The notes: generated by a model from the letters alone, not told the origin. DNA of 64,000 nucleotides from Treponema denticola ATCC 35405 (GCF_000008185.1 NC_002967.9:868001-932000), one strand, 5' to 3'; counted from the stretch's first letter, positions 52,368-62,626 are shown. Made by a program: numbers and translations.

Positions 52368-54356
52368 ATGAATGAATTTACTGAAGGTCTTAATCCCGAA
52401 CAGTTTAAAGCCGTTACTACTATTAACGGGCCGGTGCTTATAATAGCGGGAGCCGGTTCGGGGAAAACACGCGTTATCACTTTTAGAATTGCACACATGC
52501 TCGACAAGGGAATCCCTCAGTCTCAGATTTTGGCTCTTACCTTTACCAACAAGGCTGCCAAGGAAATGGCCGATCGGGTAAAAGAGCTTACCGGTAAAAA
52601 ACTTCAAAATCTGACTGTCAGCACATTTCACGCTTTTGGAGTTAAGGTTCTGCGTTCCCATATCGATAAAATAGGCTGGAGAAGTAATTTCAGTATTTAT
52701 GACGAAACCGACCGCAATCAGTTAATTAAAGAATGCGGAAGAGAACTTAAATTCTCGGCAGATGCCTTGGATGTTTACAAGGTAGGCATTCTTTTTTCCA
52801 ATATCAAAATGGGAAGAAAGGATTGGACAAACGAGCATGATTCGTACAAGGCTCTTTATAAAGAATATCAGGATGGGCTTAAACTTTATAATGCAGTAGA
52901 CTTTGACGACCTTATAATGCTTCCCATAAAAATATTTAAAGAACATCCCGAAGTCTTGGCGGAGTACCGCGAAAGATACCGATATATAATGGTTGACGAA
53001 TTTCAGGATACCAGCACACAGCAATATAATTTTATGAAGCTCATCGCCGACAAAAATATCTGTGTAGTAGGCGATGACGATCAATCTATTTATTCTTGGC
53101 GGGGTGCCAGTTTTGAAAATATCCGCAACTTTGAAAAAGACTTTCCCGAAATGATCGAAATAAAACTTGAACAAAACTATCGTTCAACAGGGACAATTTT
53201 GGCTGCCGCAAACGGTGTAATTTCTCATAATGTAAACCGCAAGGTTAAAGCTCTTTGGTCAGAAAAAGACTCGGGGCGCCCCATCGAAATTTTTATTCCC
53301 GAAAACGAGGCGGCGGAAGCCGATTTTATTTCGGACATGATTTTAAGCTTAAAGCAAAGAGAAGGTTTTAAGTATTCCGACTTCGGAGTTTTAATCCGTG
53401 CCAACAGTTTAAGCCGCCCATTGGAAGAATCCTTTTTGGAAGTAAACATTCCGTATAGAATGTCGGGGGGGACAAGTTTTTTTCAGCGGAAGGAAATAAA
53501 GGACCTTATAAGCTATCTGCGTGTTGTTGCAAACCCCGACGATGATGTAAACCTTCTGCGCATTATCAACACGCCGAGGCGCGGCATAGGCAAAAAAACT
53601 CTTGAAACACTTTCCGCTCTTGCAACGGAAAATTCCTGTTCGATGCGGACTGCAATCCGCCTTCTTCTTGAAAACCCGCCTGAAGATATGAGGGGAAAAA
53701 GCATCGAAGATTTAAAAGAATTTGCCGAGCTTATAAGCACACACCGAACCCAGCTTCTTTCTGGGAAGGGCCTTGCCCAAAAGGTTAGAAAACTTTTGGA
53801 CGACATCGCCTATAACGAATACCTTATCGCCGAATACCAAAAAAGTGAAAAGGCTGCTCAATTTAAAATGATGAATATCGAAAGTTTTTTGCACTCGATG
53901 GACGATTGGGAAAACAATCCCGACAACTTGGACGGAAGTCTCTACGATTATCTTAACCGCATTACCCTTTTAACCCGCGATGATACTGAAGAAGAAAAAG
54001 GCGAAGTAAATATTATGACCATTCATTCTTCAAAGGGCTTGGAGTTTCCTGTGGTTTTTATTGCGGGAGCGGAAGACGGCCTTATTCCCCATGCAAGGAG
54101 TGTCGAAGAAAATGACGGAGATGTCGAAGAAGAGCGCCGCCTTTTCTATGTGGCTATTACCAGAGCCCAGCAAAAACTTTTTATCACAAGCTGCAGACAA
54201 AGACGAAAGCAGGGCGGCATAACCGAATGTGCTCCGTCTCCTTTTTTGGATGAGATTCCTGCCGACCTTGTCGAATACCACGAGCCCGATGCCCAAGCCG
54301 AAGAAGAACGCATCGCCGATATCTTCAGCCAAATGAAAAAAAAGTTTTCGATGTAG
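52368..54356 (+). CDS. UvrD/PcrA/Rep-type DNA helicase
   Basis: The 662-residue superfamily 1 helicase has motif I 'GAGSGKT', motif II 'VDEFQDTS', motif III 'DDDQSIYSWRGA', 'LEQNYRST' (IV), 'IHSSKGLEF' (V) and 'YVAITRAQ' (VI) in order. It unwinds DNA 3' to 5' in repair and in removing RecA or blocked replication forks. The ATG at 52368 directly follows the promoter. Rep-like length; PcrA and UvrD are usually longer (about 720), so the exact subtype is open. Confidence 0.93.
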   Translation: MNEFTEGLNPEQFKAVTTINGPVLIIAGAGSGKTRVITFRIAHMLDKGIPQSQILALTFTNKAAKEMADRVKELTGKKLQNLTVSTFHAFGVKVLRSHIDKIGWRSNFSIYDETDRNQLIKECGRELKFSADALDVYKVGILFSNIKMGRKDWTNEHDSYKALYKEYQDGLKLYNAVDFDDLIMLPIKIFKEHPEVLAEYRERYRYIMVDEFQDTSTQQYNFMKLIADKNICVVGDDDQSIYSWRGASFENIRNFEKDFPEMIEIKLEQNYRSTGTILAAANGVISHNVNRKVKALWSEKDSGRPIEIFIPENEAAEADFISDMILSLKQREGFKYSDFGVLIRANSLSRPLEESFLEVNIPYRMSGGTSFFQRKEIKDLISYLRVVANPDDDVNLLRIINTPRRGIGKKTLETLSALATENSCSMRTAIRLLLENPPEDMRGKSIEDLKEFAELISTHRTQLLSGKGLAQKVRKLLDDIAYNEYLIAEYQKSEKAAQFKMMNIESFLHSMDDWENNPDNLDGSLYDYLNRITLLTRDDTEEEKGEVNIMTIHSSKGLEFPVVFIAGAEDGLIPHARSVEENDGDVEEERRLFYVAITRAQQKLFITSCRQRRKQGGITECAPSPFLDEIPADLVEYHEPDAQAEEERIADIFSQMKKKFSM

Positions 54357-54571
54357 GGAAGATCGATCTACGCGGTTCCGGTCTGCGATACAATCACAAC
54401 ATATTTTTTTCGGTAAGGCGGAAATGTTTTTATAAGCAGAAACTTTTGTATAAGAAACGATGAAAATTCAAGCCAAAAGCCGTCAATCTTAGCCAATCTT
54501 TTAGCTGTTTTTAAGACAAAAACCTCTCGCTATTGTAAAATCTTCATACAAATAAGGGAAAGTTTTACTAT

Positions 54572-55288
54572 ATGCAAAAGATTAAAACCACCGTTGATGT
54601 TAGAACGCTTCTTTTTTTAGACATAGTGATTATGGTTTTTATGCTGATTTCAGGAAAGGCGGAGGTAACGCTCTGCTCTTTCATCGTTGCGGCGGCGGTG
54701 CCGGTCATAACAGGATTATACGGTGTCTTATTGTGTTACACTGTTTTGTTTGCAGTGCTTTTTTTCTATTATCAAGTGATTTTGCATTTGCATTTTCCGA
54801 TGTTTCAATCCGCGGTTTTTTCCGTTATAGGAATACTCGCTTTTATCGTGCAGCGGATTATTCCATTTACGCTGTTGGGAACGGTAATTCAAAAGCAAAA
54901 AAATATTTCGGAAATTACAATGGCGCTCGACCGTATGCGGCTGCCGCGAGGCGTTATCCTCAGCATAGCGGTAATGTTCCGTTATTTTCCTGCAATAAAA
55001 GATGATTTTCTGATTATCATCGATGCGATGAAACTGAAAGGTCTATACACTTCAAAATGTGCGGCTATTCTCCATCCGATAAGGACGATGGAATTTATAA
55101 TCGTGCCGATGTTGTTTAAAAGCCTAAAGACTGTGGAAGAACTTTCCTGTGCGGCGTTGGTTAAGGGCATTGAAAACACCGATAAAAAAACATCGTACTT
55201 TGATGTCAAACTTCGTCCGATAGATGCCGTGTTTCCGCTTGCTGCAATCATAGTGTTGACGGCAAGTATGTACGCAAAATTATTTTGA
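54572..55288 (+). CDS. Energy-coupling factor transmembrane protein EcfT, second copy
   Basis: The 238-residue protein has the same length and layout as the first EcfT, with coupling segments 'MKLKGLYTS' and 'CAALVKGIENTDKK'. Its GC content is clearly higher than that of the first copy, so the two are not a recent duplication. AAGGGA lies about 12 bases before the ATG. It heads the second ECF/half-transporter operon. Confidence 0.87.
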   Translation: MQKIKTTVDVRTLLFLDIVIMVFMLISGKAEVTLCSFIVAAAVPVITGLYGVLLCYTVLFAVLFFYYQVILHLHFPMFQSAVFSVIGILAFIVQRIIPFTLLGTVIQKQKNISEITMALDRMRLPRGVILSIAVMFRYFPAIKDDFLIIIDAMKLKGLYTSKCAAILHPIRTMEFIIVPMLFKSLKTVEELSCAALVKGIENTDKKTSYFDVKLRPIDAVFPLAAIIVLTASMYAKLF

Positions 55289-55303
55289 ATGAGAGCCTCG
55301 CGT

Positions 55304-56779
55304 ATGATCAATCTGAATGATGTAAGCTACAAATATAACGATACTGCGGCACAGGCAATTCAACATATATCTCTGTCCGTAAAAAAAGGAGAATTGGTTG
55401 TTATTACCGGAAAAAGCGGCTGCGGAAAAACAACGCTGTTTCGTTGTGTGAATGGGCTGTGTCCCCGTTTTTATGAAGGAGAAATAACCGGAAGTCTTAC
55501 ATTAAACGGCAAAGTTCTTTCGTCGATGCGTATATGCGATATATCAAACATTGCAGCGTCCGTTTTTCAAAATCCTGAAAGCCAGTTTTTTACCACCGAT
55601 GTACTTTCCGACCTTGTATATCCGTGCGAAAATTGCGGTATAGAAAAAGAAGAAATACAAGAGCGGCTGCACCGTGTTACAAAACTGCTATCGCTGGAAC
55701 CGCTTTTGAACAGAAAGCTTTCGGAACTCTCAGGAGGTGAAAAACAAAAGATTGCAATCGCTTCGGTTTTAATGTTGGACACGCGCGTTGTACTGATGGA
55801 CGAGCCGTCTTCCAATCTCGATTATCAATCCGTCGAATTGCTTACACAAATACTTGCACAGCTAAAATCAAAAGGCTACACGCTGCTCATCATTGAGCAC
55901 CGGCTGCATTATTTGGCGGAACTCTGCGACCGGCTCATTGTAATGGAAAACGGGTCCATAGTACGGGAATATGAAAAAGATTTGTTATGCACTATCGGTA
56001 ATGATGAGTTCCATAAACAAGGACTTCGCGGCTTGCATTTATTTCAAAATAACAGCAATACACTGATTACTCCGCAGCGGCAACATACAGACAAACGGTT
56101 ATTGACGCTGCATGATATTCATTTTGGCTATCGGAAAAACACTGAGGTTTTAAAAGGAATACATCTTTCGATATATCCCGGAGACAAGATTGCTTTAATC
56201 GGTAAAAACGGCTGCGGAAAAACAACGCTGGGGAAAATCCTGTGCGGATTAAAAAAGGAACAGAGCGGTACCGTTTTGTTGGACGGAAGATCATTCCCTG
56301 CAAGGGTGCGCAGTAAGACCGCCGGTTACGTGATGCAAAATGTAGACTTTCAGCTTTTTGGGTGCAGCGTCTATGATGATTTATTGCTCGGTAACGAAGC
56401 ACTGCCCGACAAAGAAAACCGAATACAAACAGTGCTTGAAAAGCTCAGTCTTTCGGCCTTGCAAGAACAACACCCGACAACGCTATCGATGGGACAAAAA
56501 CAGCGCTTGGTAGTCGCCGCATCATTTTTACAAAATAAGCGGCTCACTATTTTTGACGAACCGACAAGCGGTTTGGATTACGGCAGTATGCAAAATGTCT
56601 GTGCGTTAATCGATTCGATAACGGGCAAGACAAACGCCTCCGTTATTATCACGCATGATTATGAGTTCATTTTAAACACCTGCAATAGAGCGGTTCTTTT
56701 GGAAGACGGACAAATAAAGGAAGATTTTCAATTGAACGGTTCGATGCAGTTGGAATATATTTTTAAAGAGAGGTTATAA
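55304..56779 (+). CDS. Double-domain ECF ATPase, second copy
   Basis: The 491-residue fusion has domain 1 'GKSGCGKTT', 'LSGGEKQKIAI', 'VVLMDEPSSNLD' and domain 2 'GKNGCGKTT', 'LSMGQKQRLVV' and 'LTIFDEPTSGLD'. Note the second signature reads LSMGQ rather than LSGGQ. ATG 55304 ('MINLNDVSY') is preferred to 55289 because GAGAG precedes it. The region is about 48% GC in a sampled line, higher than the surroundings. Confidence 0.9.
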   Translation: MINLNDVSYKYNDTAAQAIQHISLSVKKGELVVITGKSGCGKTTLFRCVNGLCPRFYEGEITGSLTLNGKVLSSMRICDISNIAASVFQNPESQFFTTDVLSDLVYPCENCGIEKEEIQERLHRVTKLLSLEPLLNRKLSELSGGEKQKIAIASVLMLDTRVVLMDEPSSNLDYQSVELLTQILAQLKSKGYTLLIIEHRLHYLAELCDRLIVMENGSIVREYEKDLLCTIGNDEFHKQGLRGLHLFQNNSNTLITPQRQHTDKRLLTLHDIHFGYRKNTEVLKGIHLSIYPGDKIALIGKNGCGKTTLGKILCGLKKEQSGTVLLDGRSFPARVRSKTAGYVMQNVDFQLFGCSVYDDLLLGNEALPDKENRIQTVLEKLSLSALQEQHPTTLSMGQKQRLVVAASFLQNKRLTIFDEPTSGLDYGSMQNVCALIDSITGKTNASVIITHDYEFILNTCNRAVLLEDGQIKEDFQLNGSMQLEYIFKERL

Positions 56780-56783
56780 AGGT

Positions 56784-57380
56784 ATGGAAACAAAAACCAA
56801 TCACTGGAAAATCAGTCACTTTGTTTTAATCGGTTTAATGGCCGCAATTTATGCAGCCGTTATTTATGGGGTCGGAATGCTGACAGCCGTTACTATCCCC
56901 GTTATGCATGTATTTGCGCCCGGTATGACAGGATTTTTGATGGGGCCTATCGTGCTTTTTGTTGTAAAGACTGTGCGGAGATTCGGCGTGTTGACGCTGC
57001 TTGCAGGTTTAGGTGTTGCGCTTTTTACGCTGACCGGAATGGGAAGTATTAACTGTTTAATTTTTGTTGTCATTGCGGGTTTGATAGCCGATGTGATTAT
57101 CGCAAAAACAGGATTCAAAACGCTTTCGGTCGGTATTGGTCACGGACTTACACAGGCTGCATATTTTACCGGAGGCGTGTTCCCTTTCCTTTTCTTTTTG
57201 GAACGGGAATTGGCAAAGTGGCAGGAAATGGGAATGAGCCGAGAAGAGATACTTGAATATGTGAAATATTTTACCGGAACCTTCGCCGTAATCGGCATAG
57301 TATCCGCTATCGTTTTCGGTATTGCAGGCGTCTATATCGGAAAGCTCATCTTAAAACGGCATTTTAAGGATATGGAGTAG
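56784..57380 (+). CDS. MptD-family ECF S component, second copy
   Basis: The 198-residue protein has about six hydrophobic helices, with 'MHVFAPGMTGFLMGPIVLFV' and 'GMGSINCLIFVVIAGLIADV' (quoted in part), fitting the MptD family of putative ECF substrate-binding subunits. It follows the ATPase gene by four bases and precedes a half-transporter gene. Its sequence is clearly different from the first S component, so the substrates may differ. Confidence 0.82.
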   Translation: METKTNHWKISHFVLIGLMAAIYAAVIYGVGMLTAVTIPVMHVFAPGMTGFLMGPIVLFVVKTVRRFGVLTLLAGLGVALFTLTGMGSINCLIFVVIAGLIADVIIAKTGFKTLSVGIGHGLTQAAYFTGGVFPFLFFLERELAKWQEMGMSREEILEYVKYFTGTFAVIGIVSAIVFGIAGVYIGKLILKRHFKDME

Positions 57381-57393
57381 AGGATTGCCAACC

Positions 57394-59145
57394 ATGCGAT
57401 TTAAAGATTTTATTGTGCCGAATATTCCTGCGTATACGGTGTCCGTAAGTCTTGCGGTGCTGGGTGTCGGCTGCGGGATGGTGCCGTATATCACGGTGCA
57501 CCGTCTTCTTATGCGTTTGGCAAAAGGCGGAACTTCCCTTGCAGAAGTGTCGGCTTATGTAGGCGTTATTATTGCAGCCTTTGCTTTTCAACTGGTGCTG
57601 CACAGCATATCGACGGCGATTTCGCACAAGACAGCCTTTTCCGTTTTGGAAAAAATAAGGCTTGCCCTTACCGAAAAGATGATAAAGATGCCGCTGGGTT
57701 TTACGCGGAACAAGGGCGCCGGCTATTTTCACGGAATGCTCATCGATAGTATTGAACGGCTTGAATTTCCGCTTGCACATGCACTGCCTGAAACCACCTC
57801 GAATATCCTCATTCCCTTGAGCATTACCGCGATGCTTTTTGCAACAGATTGGCGGCTTGCTCTTGCCGTTTTGGTACCCGCTGTAGCAACCTTGATTTTT
57901 TATCTTCCGATGTATATCGGCATTATGAACGATTTTGCAAACACCTATTATGCCGCCCTCGAAAACATGAACGGCAGGGTTATCGAATATATCCGCGGAA
58001 ATAAAGAAATTAAAATATTCGGCACCGAAGCAAAGGCCTATTCTCAGTTTGAAGATTCCATCGACAATTACGAAAAGTCAACCTTAAAGCTCTACAATAA
58101 AATGTATTTTGTAAGCGCTCCGGCCTTTGTACTCTTGTCGTCGATTACGGTGAGCGTGCTTTCAGCCGGCGGACTGCTTTTTACTTCCGGTTTGATTGAA
58201 GCGCCGCTCTATCTTTTTGCTGTCATCATTGCAGAGGGCTTGGGCGTTTCGCTTTTAAAGTTCACCGAATTTATGGACAACTTTTATCACATAAGAAACA
58301 GTAAAAAGCTGATTGAAGAAGTGCTGTCCGCTCCCGAATTGGAAGAAACTGCCGCAGCAGCTGCTCTGCATATTCCGAATAACGAAATTGTGTTTCATAA
58401 TGTGTGCTTTTCGTATGATGAAATTACGGCTGCCGATAAAACCGGCAATGAGAACAATGCTCCTAAGGGGAATGTGCTGCATGATGTATCGCTCACTTTT
58501 AAAGAGGGGAAAAAGACGGCGATTGTCGGGCACTCCGGTTCGGGTAAGTCAACAATAGCCAATTTGATTGCCCGCTTTTGGGATGTTTCAAAGGGTTCTA
58601 TCACAATCGGCGGAATCGATTACAAAGATATGTCCCTTGCGCAATTAATGGAACATGTCAACTATGTTACACAGGACACTTTTTTATTCAATATGAGTAT
58701 TTTGGAAAATATTCGAATGGGTAAGCCAGCCGCCTCCGATGAAGAGGTAAAAGAAGCTGCCCGTCTTGCACAGTGCTCGGATTTTATCGAACGGCTTGAA
58801 AAGGGCTGGAACACTCATGCGGGCAATGAAGGAACAAAACTGTCTGGCGGGCAGCGGCAGCGTATTATTATTGCCCGTGCAATTTTGCGGAATGCACCGG
58901 TGCTTATATTAGATGAAGCGACTACTCACACCGATGCGGAAAACCGTCGGCAGCTTCAGCTTTCATTACAGGAACTGTGTAAAAATAAAACCGTTATCAC
59001 GATAGACCACAACCTTTCCACCGTTAAAGAAAGTGATTCAATCATCGTTATGGAAAATGGACGGGTAGAGGCTCAAGGTACACATACGGAACTGTTGGAG
59101 CAATCACCGCTGTATGCAAAGCTGTGGGGAAACACAGGTGCGTAG
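57394..59145 (+). CDS. Exporter-fold ABC half-transporter, second operon (no partner present)
   Basis: The 583-residue protein has a membrane domain followed by an ATPase with Walker A 'GHSGSGKST', signature 'LSGGQRQRII', Walker B 'VLILDEATTHTD' and an H-loop written 'TIDHNLST'. The D-E-A-T-x-x-T-D-A-E-N ending is like subunit A of the first operon. A B-type partner would be expected next but the following gene is a DNA methyltransferase, so the partner may be lost, homodimeric or elsewhere. Confidence 0.87.
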   Translation: MRFKDFIVPNIPAYTVSVSLAVLGVGCGMVPYITVHRLLMRLAKGGTSLAEVSAYVGVIIAAFAFQLVLHSISTAISHKTAFSVLEKIRLALTEKMIKMPLGFTRNKGAGYFHGMLIDSIERLEFPLAHALPETTSNILIPLSITAMLFATDWRLALAVLVPAVATLIFYLPMYIGIMNDFANTYYAALENMNGRVIEYIRGNKEIKIFGTEAKAYSQFEDSIDNYEKSTLKLYNKMYFVSAPAFVLLSSITVSVLSAGGLLFTSGLIEAPLYLFAVIIAEGLGVSLLKFTEFMDNFYHIRNSKKLIEEVLSAPELEETAAAAALHIPNNEIVFHNVCFSYDEITAADKTGNENNAPKGNVLHDVSLTFKEGKKTAIVGHSGSGKSTIANLIARFWDVSKGSITIGGIDYKDMSLAQLMEHVNYVTQDTFLFNMSILENIRMGKPAASDEEVKEAARLAQCSDFIERLEKGWNTHAGNEGTKLSGGQRQRIIIARAILRNAPVLILDEATTHTDAENRRQLQLSLQELCKNKTVITIDHNLSTVKESDSIIVMENGRVEAQGTHTELLEQSPLYAKLWGNTGA

Positions 59146-59305
59146 CTGGAACGGGAAGCAGGAAAGAGGCGTGGAGGAGTAAAGGACGGTAAAAGGGATT
59201 TTCCGGTATTTCAGCGACTATCAGGGGGCATAGAAAAAAACAGCGGAATGTGATAGAATAGTACTTGATGTTGTGGTTACTTTAACGGCAAAATTGGGAG
59301 ACACT

Positions 59306-60913
59306 ATGCAAAATGAACTTTTCGCTACAGTACAGCAGGACGATTTTATCTCTATCCCCGAAGCGGGTCATTGGGCTACGGTACTGCTGGGGAAGCATGT
59401 AACCAACTCAAATATTACATATCTTATTCAATACGGACGAATAAATAAATTTTTTCATAACGGTGCCCCGGCAGTTTCAAAAACAGAATTACTTCATTAT
59501 TATCAGTCGCGTTCCGGTAAACGGCAGACGGATTGGGAAGAGACGCTCGGTGAAAAATTGAATTGGACGTTGTCTTTCGAACAATATAAAGAAGCTGAAA
59601 CGACAAAACATGTTCATAGGCTGCATCCTTATAAGGGAAAATTTATTCCGCAGCTTGTCGAATATTTTTTAGATGAGCATACTGACAGCTTTAAACAAAA
59701 TGTCTTTTTTCATAAGGGCGATGTTGTACTTGACCCTTTTTGCGGTAGCGGAACAACGCTTGTACAGGCAAATGAACTAGGTATTCATGCAATCGGCGTG
59801 GATATTTCGGAGTTTAATACAGTCATTGCAAATGCCAAAATACAAAATTGCGATTTACAAATGCTTGAAAATGAACTTTCGTTTATAACAAATACACTTC
59901 GTGATTTTACCGCTGCTTCCTCCATACCGGAATTTGAAGATACGCTAAGTGCTGCGCTTTTAACTTTTAACAATAAGTATTTTCCGTCGCCGCAGTTTAA
60001 AATCGATGTACGGCAAAAGAATATCGATGAAAAGACCTATGGAGCTGAAAAAGAAAAAGAATTTTTTCCTCTTTATGAAAAACTTGTCCATACATTTAAT
60101 ATTCAACTAAAGCAAAAAGAAACAGATACATTCTTAGATAAATGGTATGTGCAGAATATTCGGAACGAAATTGATTTGGTCTTTCAGCTTATTGAAAAAA
60201 TACCGAATGAAACTGAAAGGAATATCGCGAAAATAATTTTAAGTAGAACAATGCGCAGTTGCCGAGCAACAACCCATTCAGATCTTGCGACAATCTATGA
60301 GCCGATAACCGTTCCGTATTATTGCACAAAGCATGGAAAGATTTGCAAGCCGCTTTTTTCGATATTGAGATGGTGGAATACTTATGCAAATGATACCGTC
60401 AAACGCTTAGCTGAATTTAAAATGCTCAGAACGCAAACTTTTCAATATTGCGTAACCGGAGATTCCCGCACAATCAATCTCGATGAAAAAATAAAACAAA
60501 ACAAACCTGAGTTATATGAATTAATCCGGTGCCATAAAATTGCAGGTATTTTTTCTTCTCCGCCGTATGTCGGATTAATAGACTACCATGAACAACATGC
60601 GTATGCGTATGACATATTCGGCTTTACCCGTCATGATGATTTGGAAATAGGCCCTTTATTTAAAGGAAAAGGAAAAGAAGCCCGCGAAAGTTATGTGGAA
60701 GGTATTAGCGCTGTTCTAAATAATGCAAAGCCCTATTTAGCGGCAGACTATAATGTATTTTTGGTTGCAAATGATAAATTCAATATGTATCCGCTTATTG
60801 CAGAGAAAGCCGGAATGCATATCGTTAATCAATATCATCGTCCGGTTTTAAATAGAACAGAAAAGGATAAGGGCGCTTATTCCGAAACAATTTTTCATAT
60901 GAAGGAGAAATAA
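59306..60913 (+). CDS. DNA amino-methyltransferase (N4-cytosine or N6-adenine) of a TdeIII-type R-M system
   Basis: The 535-residue protein has AdoMet motif I 'DPFCGSGTT' at residues 143-151 and catalytic motif 'SSPPYVG' (SPPY at 418-421), with about 270 residues between them that likely hold the target-recognition domain (alpha-type order). SPPY is the N4-cytosine type. GGNCC methylation is inferred from the TdeIII endonuclease, not seen in sequence. ATG 59306 is chosen because GGGAG precedes it; the AIPR gene begins on the next base after its stop. Confidence 0.88.
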   Translation: MQNELFATVQQDDFISIPEAGHWATVLLGKHVTNSNITYLIQYGRINKFFHNGAPAVSKTELLHYYQSRSGKRQTDWEETLGEKLNWTLSFEQYKEAETTKHVHRLHPYKGKFIPQLVEYFLDEHTDSFKQNVFFHKGDVVLDPFCGSGTTLVQANELGIHAIGVDISEFNTVIANAKIQNCDLQMLENELSFITNTLRDFTAASSIPEFEDTLSAALLTFNNKYFPSPQFKIDVRQKNIDEKTYGAEKEKEFFPLYEKLVHTFNIQLKQKETDTFLDKWYVQNIRNEIDLVFQLIEKIPNETERNIAKIILSRTMRSCRATTHSDLATIYEPITVPYYCTKHGKICKPLFSILRWWNTYANDTVKRLAEFKMLRTQTFQYCVTGDSRTINLDEKIKQNKPELYELIRCHKIAGIFSSPPYVGLIDYHEQHAYAYDIFGFTRHDDLEIGPLFKGKGKEARESYVEGISAVLNNAKPYLAADYNVFLVANDKFNMYPLIAEKAGMHIVNQYHRPVLNRTEKDKGAYSETIFHMKEK

Positions 60914-62626
60914 ATGGCACAGAAGTTTGATATAGGACTTAATGCAAAAATAAATGATTTTGCAAAAAAGTTTAACATAATTAGAACAGATGATAACGAT
61001 GATGATGTTTTTGAAGATTTTAGTAATTATGTTATTGCTTCAAACATTTTAGAAGAGGAACTTGATAATGTAAAATCAGTTTCGACAAATAAAGCACAAG
61101 GAATTGATGGTATCGTTATTGTTGTAAATAATAAATTAGTTTCTGAAGAAGCTGATTTGGGAAAATTTGGACCAACGGAAGCAATTCAAATAAAAATTGG
61201 ATTCATCCAATCAACAACTCAGAGTAGCTTTGACGAAAAGAAATTTAGTGCCTTTACCGATGAAGTTGTAAAGTTCCTTACGCTAGCAACAGATATTGAA
61301 CCTTATTCAACTATTTTTAAAAAACTACTCGATGATTCAGGAAGCTTCATTGATAGAATTTCGGAAACACCACATATTTGTTTATTTTTTGTTTCTGCGA
61401 GAACATCACATGAACTTACAGATGAAAAAATAAATGCGGAAACAAGAAAAATTAAATCAAGAACGGAAATAGAAAATAGATGTAAATTGGATAAGATTTT
61501 AGTTCTTCAAAAAGATGAAGTGAAAATCGAGTATGAGAAAATTTCAAGATTCCACACAGCACAATTAAAACTTGAGAATAGTATACCTCTTTCATCTATT
61601 GATAATGTTGAATTAAGTCTTTTGGCAACGATAAAATTTTTCGAACTAAAAAAATTAATTTTGACTTCTGATAAAAATTTAAAAGAAAAACTTTTTATTG
61701 AAAATGTTAGAAATTATATTGGCTCAACTCCTGTGAATATGGATATAAAAAAAACTTTAGACTCTAATTCAGAAAGAAATTATTTTCCATTTTTGAATAA
61801 CGGTTTAACTATTATTTGTAATAAAATTGAGCGTCATCCTGTAAAGGAGAAAGAATTTACCTTAACCTTTCCAAGAATCATTAACGGCTGTCAGACTACA
61901 AATGAATTATTCAAAAAATACAAAGAATCTAGTGATGAAAATAGCATTGATAACATTGAAGTTGTTGCTAAAATAATTTCTACAAAAGATAATAGCTTAA
62001 AAAAAATGATTATTTACGCTGCAAACAATCAGAATTCAATCGACAAAGATTTACAATCTTTAAATGATTTTCATGAAAAAATTGAAACCTATTTCTTAGG
62101 TAAGGAAGAGAATGATTTTCATTTATATTTTGAAAGACTTAGAGGCCAGCATGTAAATGTTATTCCACCATATAGTAGAATAAATATTGAAACATTAGCA
62201 AGAGTATTTATTTCTGTGTTTTTGCAAAGGCCTCATGAAATGAAAAGTAATGCTATTTCTGTAATAGAAAAGTTTCAAAAAGAAGGTAAAATTTTCAATG
62301 GCTCTAAACATGAGGCAAATCTCTATTATTATTGTGCTGTCTTATGGTTTTGGTTTAACCATTCTTTAGTTAATGGTAATATAACAATGAAATCGAAAAC
62401 AATGGACATGCATATACTAATGGCTTGTAATATTCTTCTAGAAAAACATCAAAACTCTATTAATGAAAAAATAAAATACTTAGGCATAAAAGAAAATGCT
62501 ATTAATGTTTTTAAAAATACAGTTACCATTTTAAATAGTAAAAATTACTTATTTGAGAGAAGAGGTTTATATTCAAAACCAAAGACAGAAAGACTAATAG
62601 AGGAGATACAAAATGTCACTATCTAA
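60914..62626 (+). CDS. AIPR-family (abortive phage infection) protein
   Basis: The 570 residues match the AIPR family: 'NVRNYIG' (265-270), 'NNGLTIIC' (295-302), 'IINGCQTT' (322-329) and 'NNQNSID' (371-377). The N-terminus shows a possible nuclease core, D65 in 'GIDGIVIV' and Q92-x-K94 in 'AIQIKIG', as in variant PD-(D/E)XK folds. It starts one base after the methyltransferase stop and overlaps the endonuclease gene by 14 bases, so it is a core part of the operon. It is visibly more AT-rich than both neighbours (about 23% GC in one sampled line against about 42%). Confidence 0.88.
   Translation: MAQKFDIGLNAKINDFAKKFNIIRTDDNDDDVFEDFSNYVIASNILEEELDNVKSVSTNKAQGIDGIVIVVNNKLVSEEADLGKFGPTEAIQIKIGFIQSTTQSSFDEKKFSAFTDEVVKFLTLATDIEPYSTIFKKLLDDSGSFIDRISETPHICLFFVSARTSHELTDEKINAETRKIKSRTEIENRCKLDKILVLQKDEVKIEYEKISRFHTAQLKLENSIPLSSIDNVELSLLATIKFFELKKLILTSDKNLKEKLFIENVRNYIGSTPVNMDIKKTLDSNSERNYFPFLNNGLTIICNKIERHPVKEKEFTLTFPRIINGCQTTNELFKKYKESSDENSIDNIEVVAKIISTKDNSLKKMIIYAANNQNSIDKDLQSLNDFHEKIETYFLGKEENDFHLYFERLRGQHVNVIPPYSRINIETLARVFISVFLQRPHEMKSNAISVIEKFQKEGKIFNGSKHEANLYYYCAVLWFWFNHSLVNGNITMKSKTMDMHILMACNILLEKHQNSINEKIKYLGIKENAINVFKNTVTILNSKNYLFERRGLYSKPKTERLIEEIQNVTI

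Noticed and set aside
44466-59145. The two ECF/half-transporter modules as a recent tandem duplication
   Set aside because: Gene order, protein sequences and GC content differ too much between the copies.
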